This document shows positions 1 to 4,987 of a stretch of DNA of 6,790 bases, piece by piece. The stretch covers positions 1 to 6,790 of the forward strand of contig MHFY01000015.1 in NCBI GenBank assembly GCA_001805375.1. Reading direction: 5' to 3'. Positions within the stretch are counted from its first letter, which is position 1; each line of letters starts with the position of its first letter. Position numbers and translations under genes: made by a program. A model generated the notes under the pieces. It was given only the letters and a program-made list of their open reading frames with translations. It searched no databases and was not told the origin of the DNA. Source of the DNA: Omnitrophica WOR_2 bacterium GWA2_47_8 (GTDB taxonomy: Bacteria; Omnitrophota; Gorgyraeia; Zapsychrales; GWA2-47-8).

Positions 1-734
1 TCTTTTTGTTTTTTTTAACGGCCCTTTTTAGTTCGTTCCAGTTCCATTGGCTGGGCCACTGGTTTTACCGTTCGTTATATGGCGAAGGATTGAGCGCCGT
101 GTTCTTTCTGATGCTGATGTATGAAATTTTCAGATCGTCCGAAGCGACGGCGTTTTCGCGGGAGAAGTTCCTGCTGTTCAGCGCTGGGGTGGGGCTGCTG
201 GCCTTGACAAAGATACCGGCCAGTTATATCTTCCCAATTTTTTCTTTGGTGTTGATCTCGCTCTTTGCTGAAAAACGGCCGGTCAATGTCAAGGCCTTGA
301 TCGCGGGAGCGGTTGTGTCGTTTTTGCCGTTCTTGGCCTGGAAGGTGTATGTCCAGATGTACAGCCGCACGGTTTGGCCGGCCCGCCTGCAAGTTACTGA
401 AACCGGGATGCTGAACTGGAACGGGCCGCTTTTGAAGGGATCTTTCGATCATATTGTTTCTGAATACACGGCCATGGCCGTGTTAGGCCTTTTGTCTCTG
501 GCATTTATTCTCGCGGCCTTCCGCAAAAAAGAATTGTTCTGTCTCCTGCCGATCGTGTCTATCTTTCTGGGCGTGGTGGTGTATTACGGCCTTTTTTACG
601 GCGGGGATGATTTTATGAGTTTTGCCCGCTACATGATGCACCCTGTGCTGGGATTGTTCTTTTTGGGGGCGGTGGGTTTTGACCGCCTGATCTTTAAGAA
701 ATTTAACATTGTTTCCCGTAAAGGGAGAGGATAG
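1..734 (+). CDS. Polytopic membrane protein, probable GT-C type glycosyltransferase (5' partial)
   Basis: The reading frame is open at the left edge. The first in-frame start-like codon (TTG at 6) follows another sense codon, so the true start probably lies outside the window. The visible 242 residues hold about seven hydrophobic segments (roughly 28-43, 54-68, 72-87, 96-113, 154-171, 178-197 and 208-224, counted from base 6). A 'YGEGLSAVFFL' segment, an 'LLALTKIPA' segment and a late 'ARYMMHPVLGL' segment resemble the C-terminal half of GT-C enzymes such as PMT/ArnT relatives, which transfer sugars from polyprenyl-phosphate carriers at the membrane. The catalytic N-terminal loop would be upstream and is not seen. 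A membrane polymerase or flippase is possible instead. The next gene starts 9 nt downstream, so the two may be co-transcribed. Confidence 0.6.
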   Translation, partial: FLFFLTALFSSFQFHWLGHWFYRSLYGEGLSAVFFLMLMYEIFRSSEATAFSREKFLLFSAGVGLLALTKIPASYIFPIFSLVLISLFAEKRPVNVKALIAGAVVSFLPFLAWKVYVQMYSRTVWPARLQVTETGMLNWNGPLLKGSFDHIVSEYTAMAVLGLLSLAFILAAFRKKELFCLLPIVSIFLGVVVYYGLFYGGDDFMSFARYMMHPVLGLFFLGAVGFDRLIFKKFNIVSRKGRG

Positions 735-743
735 AATAACACC

Positions 744-2111
744 ATGTTTTCATTGAAGAAATTTTTTGTTGTATCTTTTTTTTGGCTTCTGGTTTTTGTC
801 CCGCCGGTCTTTGCCGAGGCGTTATACGATATTGCCCCCACGCTGCTGCCGCACACCACACGGCAGATGAAATCACCCGGATTTTGGATCAGCCGGCACC
901 CTTCGCCGGACAAGATCGTTCTTACTCAGGAAGAGATCGCCGCCTTAAATCGATCGGTCCAGGAGGAACTTAAGCTGACCCGGGATATCCTGGCCTCTTC
1001 CGAATATGACGGCAAGAATTTGAAAGAAGGGTTGAACCTTTTGCTGACGAAATTTCAAAAAGGGGAATTTTATTTTTTAGATGAAGATAAGAATAAAAAG
1101 GAATTCTTTCAGCAGGTTAAAGTCAATATGGGCTTTGATGATATCCCGGCACAAATCCATCCCCCTTATGGTTTTATCGTTCATTTTGCGGATGAGAGGA
1201 TCTTGCCCACCGATGATGCGCTTTACGAAAAACAGGGTGATATTGATTTTGATGAATTACAGAACAGCGACCTGGATGTGGGCACACCGGTCGTTATCCT
1301 GCATGAGAGCAAAGATCGCCAATGGTATTATGTCCTGACCGATATCAGCGGTGGATGGGTGAGAAAAGAGAATGTGGCGTTAGCGGCGGTGGACGATGTT
1401 AAGGATTTTTTCGCCCATTCTGAATTGGGCGTTGTGGTCAAGGCCAAGGCGGATATCTTTTGGGACGCCGAGATGACCCAATATTATGATTATGCCCGCA
1501 TGGGCGCGGAATTTGTCAGGGAGAAGGCCTCTGACGATGCCGTGCAGGTCCGATTGCCTTTGCGCAACGAGGACGGTTTGCTCGTGTGGCATTCGGGGTT
1601 CATGAAAAGGGAAAGCCTTTCCCAGGGATATTTTGTTTTCACGGCCCGCCGGGCGATCGAGCAGGCCTTTGAATTATTGAACGAGCCTTACGGCTGGGGC
1701 GGGATGCACGGCGAGCAGGATTGTTCACGTTTTTTGCAGCAGGTGTTCGCGGCCTTCGGCATTCATTTGCCGCGCAATTCCAAGGAGCAGGCGCAGGTGG
1801 GACGGGCCGTCGCGCGGTTTACTGAGAAATCGAGCGAAAAACAAAGATTTGACGCCTTGGCGAAAGAGGGCGTGGGCGGGACCACGATCCTGCCGCTCAA
1901 GGGGCATATCATGCTGTATTTAGGGAATGTGGATGACCGCGCCTACGCGATCCACGCGGTCTGGGGCTATCGGGAAAACATCGGACTGGAAGACCGCGTG
2001 CGGGTGATCAACCGCGTGGCCGTCACAGACCTTTCCTTGGGCGAAGGTTCGAAAAAAGGTTCTCTGCTTCAGCGTATCCTCTCCATTAATCGAATTGATA
2101 AAGAAAAATGA
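744..2111 (+). CDS. Secreted NlpC/P60 cysteine peptidase with SH3b-type domains (YkfC-like)
   Basis: The 455-residue product begins with a signal peptide: lysines at 5-6, a hydrophobic core to about 20, likely cut after VFA-24. Residues about 44-72 ('SPGFWISR...DKIVLTQEEIAALN') match the N-terminal stabilising segment found in NlpC/P60 proteins with SH3b1/SH3b2 modules. Residues about 175-290 look like two such modules ('GTPVVILHES', 'WYYVLTDISGGWV'). The C-terminal catalytic domain has 'PYGWGG', then 'DCSRF' with nucleophile Cys327, His388 in 'LKGHIMLYLG', and His404 in 'AIHAVWGY' as the likely third polar residue. Family members hydrolyse the gamma-D-Glu to diamino acid bond of peptidoglycan peptides; here the site would be periplasmic. 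A purine-rich GGGAGAGG stretch lies about 13 nt before the ATG. The dipeptide epimerase downstream fits a murein-peptide salvage role. The domain call is firm; the exact substrate is inferred. Confidence 0.88.
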   Translation: MFSLKKFFVVSFFWLLVFVPPVFAEALYDIAPTLLPHTTRQMKSPGFWISRHPSPDKIVLTQEEIAALNRSVQEELKLTRDILASSEYDGKNLKEGLNLLLTKFQKGEFYFLDEDKNKKEFFQQVKVNMGFDDIPAQIHPPYGFIVHFADERILPTDDALYEKQGDIDFDELQNSDLDVGTPVVILHESKDRQWYYVLTDISGGWVRKENVALAAVDDVKDFFAHSELGVVVKAKADIFWDAEMTQYYDYARMGAEFVREKASDDAVQVRLPLRNEDGLLVWHSGFMKRESLSQGYFVFTARRAIEQAFELLNEPYGWGGMHGEQDCSRFLQQVFAAFGIHLPRNSKEQAQVGRAVARFTEKSSEKQRFDALAKEGVGGTTILPLKGHIMLYLGNVDDRAYAIHAVWGYRENIGLEDRVRVINRVAVTDLSLGEGSKKGSLLQRILSINRIDKEK

Positions 2112-2195
2112 CAAATGTCGAATGACAAATGACAAATTAATATCAAATACCCAATTTGTAATTTGGAATTAATTTGTCATTGGAAATTTGGAATT
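2107..2195. repeat. AT-rich AATGACAAAT direct/inverted repeat cluster
   Basis: The unit AATGACAAAT occurs at 2107-2116, 2121-2130 and 2128-2137, and its inverse ATTTGTCATT at 2172-2181. A 14-bp perfect inverted repeat (AATGACAAATTAAT at 2128-2141 with ATTAATTTGTCATT at 2168-2181) could form a stem extended by CAAAT/ATTTG (2144-2148 with 2161-2165). AATTTGGAATT is repeated at 2160-2170 and 2185-2195. The cluster starts inside the last codons of the peptidase gene, supplies its stop codon, and fills the gap to the epimerase. There is no T-run, so it is not a standard terminator. Confidence 0.8.
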
Positions 2196-2207
2196 GATTA
2201 ATTCTTA

Positions 2208-3287
2208 ATGTCTTCATTAATAAAAAGTTGCAAAGTTTCCCCCTTAAAAGCTCCGCTGATCCAGCCTTTCCGCACCGCCTTGGGCGATCACAATAGTTTA
2301 GAAAATATTTTATTCACGCTCGAGTTGGAAAACGGCATCAAAGGCTTTGGCGAGGCAGCGATCGCCACGCACATCACCGGCGAGACTGTCGAGGAAACAT
2401 TTCGAAATATTAAAACCGCCGGAGGATCGCTGGTCGGGTCTGACGCGGCGGACCATTTGAGGATCTCAAAACAGCTGCACGGAAAGTTAGCGCACAATAA
2501 AGCCGTCTTGGCCGCCGTTGAAATGGCGCTGCTCGACGCTTTCACTCAACAGAAAAAGATCCCTCTCTGGAAATTTTTCGGCCCCCGTCCTAAGAAGCTC
2601 ATCACTGATGTCACGATCGTTATCGCGGATTTAGAAGAAACAGAAGTCTCGGTAAAAAAATATTACAAACAGGGATTCCGCACCTTTAAGGTAAAGGTGG
2701 GCCGGAACATGGATTTGGACCTTAAACGCGTGGCCGCGGTAAAGAAATTGGCCCCGCGCTGTAAATTTTATCTGGACGCGAATCAGGGGTATACGGCGGA
2801 GGAGATGCTGAAATTTTTGGGGATGCTGGGGCGGGCCGCCCTGCGGCCCGCCCTCCTGGAACAGCCCGTCCCCCGGGACGATTGGGAGGGTTTAAAAAGG
2901 ATCAGCCGGTCCACCAAGATCCCGGTCTGCGCCGATGAAAGTATCCGCTCACTGGCCGAAGCCCGCAAAGCTATTGCCGAAAGGATCGTTTCCGTCATCA
3001 ATATTAAATTAATGAAATTTGGTTTGCTTGAAGCGCGCGAAATTGCTATGTTAGCTAAAAGAAACGGCATCGATCTCATGATAGGCGGTATGATGGAAAC
3101 ATCCCTTGCCATGACCGCCGCCGCTCATCTCGCATCGGGGTTAGGGTATTTTAAATACATCGACTTAGACACGCCATTTTTTATTAAACAGGGGCTTACC
3201 GGCAATCCTTACTTGAGCCCTTCCGGCTGTTATGACCTTAAAAAGGTCAGGTCCGGTATAGGCATTAAGGTATCATCCAATGGCTAA
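2208..3287 (+). CDS. Dipeptide epimerase (L-Ala-D/L-Glu epimerase type), enolase superfamily
   Basis: The 359-residue length is normal for this family. The muconate-lactonizing subgroup catalytic set is complete: Lys161 and Lys163 in 'KVKVG', metal ligands Asp190 ('DANQGY'), Glu218 ('LLEQP') and Asp243 ('ADES'), and the opposing base Lys267 ('INIKLMKFG'). Residues 291-299 ('MIGGMMETS') and the D-x-D pair 319/321 ('DLDTP') are typical of dipeptide epimerases, where the pair holds the substrate ammonium group. The N-terminal capping domain begins 'PFRTALG'. The enzyme should act in the cytoplasm on L-Ala-D-Glu or another L-X-L/D-X dipeptide. Substrate specificity cannot be read reliably from sequence. 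The nearest in-frame stop upstream is at 2199-2201, so ATG 2208 is the first possible ATG. It has no clear Shine-Dalgarno because the repeat cluster fills the leader. The gene overlaps its downstream neighbour. Confidence 0.9.
   Translation: MSSLIKSCKVSPLKAPLIQPFRTALGDHNSLENILFTLELENGIKGFGEAAIATHITGETVEETFRNIKTAGGSLVGSDAADHLRISKQLHGKLAHNKAVLAAVEMALLDAFTQQKKIPLWKFFGPRPKKLITDVTIVIADLEETEVSVKKYYKQGFRTFKVKVGRNMDLDLKRVAAVKKLAPRCKFYLDANQGYTAEEMLKFLGMLGRAALRPALLEQPVPRDDWEGLKRISRSTKIPVCADESIRSLAEARKAIAERIVSVINIKLMKFGLLEAREIAMLAKRNGIDLMIGGMMETSLAMTAAAHLASGLGYFKYIDLDTPFFIKQGLTGNPYLSPSGCYDLKKVRSGIGIKVSSNG
2829..2853. repeat. Perfect GC-rich hairpin inside the epimerase gene
   Basis: GGGCGGGCCGC (2829-2839) and GCGGCCCGCCC (2843-2853) are exact inverse copies around a 3-nt loop. 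The stem encodes the loop-to-strand stretch 'GRAALRPAL' just before the metal ligand Glu218. It is much more GC-rich than its surroundings. The frame is kept, and the spacing to 'EQP' agrees with my recollection of characterised family members. Confidence 0.75.
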
Positions 3288-4014
3288 ACAAAAAAATGAC
3301 ATACGTACGATCGTGACCTTAGGGTTCATTTTGGTCCTTGCCCTGGGGTTTAATCTTCTCAACAGTTGGATGCAGAAGCAAGTTACGCGAGATCAAGGAT
3401 CTTTTGTCTTCCGGTCTGCCCAAATAACCGGCCGGCCGGGGAATAAGATCAATCCGATTCTGGGAGATAATACGGAAGTGACGAAGAGGACACGCATCGA
3501 AAGAGGCGCGGATTACACAGAAAGCGTATTTTTTATCGGCAGCCAGGAAGTGGCCAAATCAAGGGCCTGGCCGGATGGCCGAACGGAGACGACAGGGGCC
3601 ATCCCTGACGGCAAGGTCAAATTCTTTAATGACATCGATCAAACGTATGGGGAAGAGTATTACCTCAATGGAAAAAAGAACGGTTTGGCAAAGACATTCT
3701 TTGAGAATGGCCAGCCGATGGCTGAAGCCCACTACTATGCGGGGCGCCTGATGCAGAACCGAGAATACTATGCCAACGGGGCGGTGCGTTTCGAAGTGGA
3801 TTACTCGGATGCTCGAAATGAGGAGGACAATTTTAGCTATAAGAATGACAAAGAGGCAGGTGTTGGCAGGCTCTATTATGAGAATGGTAATCTGAAGTTT
3901 GAATGGCGGATAACGAAGTCTGATCCTGAAGGGTATAAGCGGTCTTATAACCAGGATGGATCTCTTAGGGCTGAAACACTTTATGACAAATATGGAAGTT
4001 TGATAAAAAAGTAG
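3280..4014 (+). CDS. Membrane-anchored MORN_2/YwqK-like repeat protein
   Basis: The 244-residue product starts with one hydrophobic helix at about 10-28 after a short basic head. It is therefore probably a signal anchor with the rest outside the cytoplasm. From about residue 108 onward it carries degenerate repeats of the type 'G...YY.NG....E', for example 'GEEYYLNGKKNG', 'TFFENGQPMAEAHYY', 'REYYANGAVRFE', 'GRLYYENGNLKFEW' and 'RSYNQDGSLRAE'. This pattern is that of MORN_2 repeats found in YwqK-family and many uncharacterised bacterial proteins; they likely form a beta-sheet surface. No catalytic residues are apparent. Its ATG lies in an ATGGCTAA overlap with the stop of the epimerase, implying translational coupling. 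No specific function is assigned, and an antitoxin role would be a guess. The gene ends just before the promoter of the riboswitch unit. Confidence 0.75.
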   Translation: MAKQKNDIRTIVTLGFILVLALGFNLLNSWMQKQVTRDQGSFVFRSAQITGRPGNKINPILGDNTEVTKRTRIERGADYTESVFFIGSQEVAKSRAWPDGRTETTGAIPDGKVKFFNDIDQTYGEEYYLNGKKNGLAKTFFENGQPMAEAHYYAGRLMQNREYYANGAVRFEVDYSDARNEEDNFSYKNDKEAGVGRLYYENGNLKFEWRITKSDPEGYKRSYNQDGSLRAETLYDKYGSLIKK

Positions 4015-4024
4015 GTTTGCAGGG

Positions 4025-4054
4025 TTGGTTTGTTGTCCCAAAGTGGTGTATACT
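4025..4054 (+). promoter_or_regulatory. Putative sigma70-type promoter for the riboswitch-pilin unit
   Basis: TTGGTT (4025-4030) and TATACT (4049-4054) are separated by 18 nt. Transcription would begin around 4061, just ahead of the first strand of the riboswitch closing helix at 4066. The -10 is good and the -35 is weak. The position is what strengthens the call. Confidence 0.5.
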
Positions 4055-4094
4055 TGTTCTAGAAGTATCGTTTGACGAAAATCCCTCTGTGGGA

Positions 4095-4113
4095 TCCCCC
4101 GCTAAGCGGGGGA
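4095..4113. repeat. GC hairpin abutting the aptamer core
   Basis: TCCCCCGC (4095-4102) pairs perfectly with GCGGGGGA (4106-4113) around TAA. It sits immediately before GGCAAACC, between the closing-helix strand and the core, where typical family members have only a few bases. A smaller hairpin, ATCCC/GGGAT (4081-4085 with 4091-4095), lies next to it. Confidence 0.7.
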
Positions 4114-4121
4114 GGCAAACC

Positions 4122-4163
4122 TCAGCCACAAAGAATGGCTGACGCGCCACGTAGTGTGGCGTG
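4122..4163. repeat. Double-hairpin insertion in the riboswitch tetraloop helix
   Basis: Two adjacent 21-nt hairpins separate GGCAAACC from CATC. The first is TCAGCCA/TGGCTGA (4122-4128 with 4136-4142), loop CAAAGAA. The second is CGCGCCAC/GTGGCGTG (4143-4150 with 4156-4163), eight pairs with one wobble, loop GTAGT. Removing the 42 nt would join GGCAAACC directly to CATCGTAAGATGGGG, the usual family arrangement. Confidence 0.75.
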
Positions 4164-4244
4164 CATCGTAAGATGGGGACGCAAAATCACAGGGTCCTTC
4201 TTCGCAAGGATAGCCTGGCTACCGAATCAAAACGATAGGGACAT

Positions 4245-4288
4245 AACCTATTCCTTGCATGAAGGCAAATTAAGGAATAGGTTTTTTT
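4245..4288 (+). terminator. Rho-independent terminator, riboswitch expression platform
   Basis: AACCTATTCCTT (4245-4256) is the exact inverse of AAGGAATAGGTT (4272-4283), a 12-bp stem with a 15-nt loop. A run of seven Ts ends at 4288. It lies 8 nt after the aptamer closing helix. ATAGG (4235-4239) in that helix region can instead pair with CCTAT (4247-4251) in the terminator's left arm, which gives a plausible antiterminator. Confidence 0.88.
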
Positions 4289-4320
4289 ATGCCGCATACC
4301 ATCTAGAAGATTGAGGGAAT

Positions 4321-4428
4321 GAGGCATAATACTGCGCTTCTCCTGGGTTTATAGTCTAGATAAAGGCGCGGTATATTGCGTGCGTCACTTAGGGGAGCGA
4401 TAAGTGAACGTAAGTGAGGTACGCAGAT
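4321..4428 (+). other. Structured leader between terminator and pilin genes, unknown role
   Basis: No protein gene is supported between the terminator and 4488. ATACTGCGC (4329-4337) pairs with GCGCGGTAT (4366-4374), nine pairs with one wobble, enclosing TTTAT/ATAAA (4348-4352 with 4360-4364). TGCGTCACTTA (4381-4391) pairs with TAAGTG (4411-4416) and ACGCA (4421-4425) with a 4-nt bulge. TAAGTG is repeated at 4401-4406, offering an alternative partner for CACTTA. I recognise no known RNA family. Confidence 0.45.
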
Positions 4429-4458
4429 CTGAGCCTGCCTACCGGTAGGCAGGCTCAG
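4429..4458. repeat. 30-bp perfect palindrome
   Basis: CTGAGCCTGCCTACC (4429-4443) is followed without a loop by its exact inverse, GGTAGGCAGGCTCAG (4444-4458). It ends 29 nt before the first pilin start and has no T-run. The centre CTGCCTACCGGTAGGCAG resembles dispersed palindromes I recall from several uncultured-phylum genomes. That recollection is not checked here. Confidence 0.85.
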
Positions 4459-4476
4459 CACAGATAACGGGATATT

Positions 4477-4481
4477 GGGAG
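4477..4481 (+). promoter_or_regulatory. Ribosome binding site of the first pilin gene
   Basis: GGGAG lies 6 nt before ATG 4488. It fixes that start and lies outside the terminator and the palindrome, so translation should be accessible once transcription reads through. Confidence 0.7.
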
Positions 4482-4487
4482 ACAGAG

Positions 4488-4985
4488 ATGAAAATATTTT
4501 TAACCAGTAAATTACATTTTAAAGATCGTAACGGTTTTTCGCTTGTCGAAGTCTTAGTGACCGCCGGTATCGTGGTCTTGGTTTCTTTGGGATTATTCAG
4601 GGTTTTTATCACCTGTTCTTTGCTGGCTGAAATGGCAGGTAATTTGACGACCGCCATTGTGGAGGCCGAAGATAAGATGGAAGAGATCCGAAATGTCGCG
4701 TTCGATACGATCGTCGGTTCCTATAGTTCAGGAGGGACGCCGGGCAACACCTTTACGATCCCGTCATTTAATGCCATGGGTGTGGTGAATATCGATCCAA
4801 CAACGAGCCCCAATAATGCGGATCTATTAAAGGTGGAAGTCAACGTCAGCTGGCGCAATAAAGACGGCCGCGTAGTCGGCGAAGATAAAGATCTGGACGG
4901 CACTATTGATGGCGGGGAAGATATAAACAGCAATAACATCCTTGATTCTACGGCAAAGATCATAACCTATATTGCCAGAAAGTAA
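4488..4985 (+). CDS. Type IV prepilin-like minor pilin, PilV/GspI-like, with calcium-loop motif
   Basis: The 165-residue protein has a 16-residue basic leader ending 'KDRNG', then 'FSLVEVLVTAGIVVLVSLGLF'-type sequence. This is a class III signal, cut by prepilin peptidase after Gly16, with Phe17 and the assembly residue Glu21 in place. The first helix continues to about 70 ('AIVEAEDKMEEIRN'), as in PilV/GspI-type minor pilins. Residues 133-144 ('DKDLDGTIDGGE') fit a 12-residue EF-hand loop at positions 1, 3, 5, 6, 8, 9 and 12. A second acidic/Asn stretch, 'DINSNNILD' (145-153), follows, so calcium binding in the globular head is likely. The gene is first behind the c-di-GMP switch and is followed 2 nt later by another prepilin gene. 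The pilin family is certain. Assignment to type IV pilus rather than type II secretion is not. Confidence 0.85.
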   Translation: MKIFLTSKLHFKDRNGFSLVEVLVTAGIVVLVSLGLFRVFITCSLLAEMAGNLTTAIVEAEDKMEEIRNVAFDTIVGSYSSGGTPGNTFTIPSFNAMGVVNIDPTTSPNNADLLKVEVNVSWRNKDGRVVGEDKDLDGTIDGGEDINSNNILDSTAKIITYIARK

Positions 4986-4987
4986 AT

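Larger units (their letters stand above)
4066..4237 (+). promoter_or_regulatory. c-di-GMP-I (GEMM-I) riboswitch aptamer, with inserted hairpins
   Basis: The conserved core is present: GGCAAACC at 4114-4121; the tetraloop stem CATC-GTAA-GATG at 4164-4175 (a GNRA loop); GGGACGCAAA at 4176-4185; and the receptor arm ACAGGGTCCTT at 4189-4199, pairing through TCCTT with AAGGA at 4206-4210. It is followed by TAGCCTGGCTACCGAA at 4211-4226, a close match to the family 3' motif. TATCGTTT (4066-4073) and AAACGATA (4230-4237) form an 8-bp closing helix. The aptamer is longer than usual, because 4122-4163 and probably about 4081-4113 are extra hairpins. It lies upstream of pilin genes, a known target class for c-di-GMP riboswitches. 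The base of the tetraloop helix is imperfect (C4116 opposite A4186), so ligand binding should not be taken as certain. Confidence 0.85.

Noticed and set aside
2107..2195. The AATGACAAAT units as a CRISPR array
   Set aside because: The units are 10 nt, overlapping and irregularly spaced, one is inverted, and there are no spacers of constant length.
3233..3249. TGACCTT/AAGGTCA hairpin near the end of the epimerase gene
   Set aside because: It is a 7-bp stem within coding sequence with no T-run and no relation to the other palindromes, so it is compatible with chance.
3559..4041. 160-codon minus-strand frame opposite the MORN_2-like gene
   Set aside because: The plus strand encodes evident repeats and overlaps the upstream gene in a coupled arrangement. 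The antisense product shows no motif.
4072..4314. An 80-codon open frame across the riboswitch and terminator
   Set aside because: It has no Shine-Dalgarno, its codons run through the conserved aptamer motifs and the terminator stem, and the peptide resembles nothing I know. The RNA explanation accounts for the sequence.
4429..4458. The 30-bp palindrome as an intrinsic terminator
   Set aside because: No T-run follows and it lies just before the pilin ribosome binding site, where termination would silence the operon permanently.
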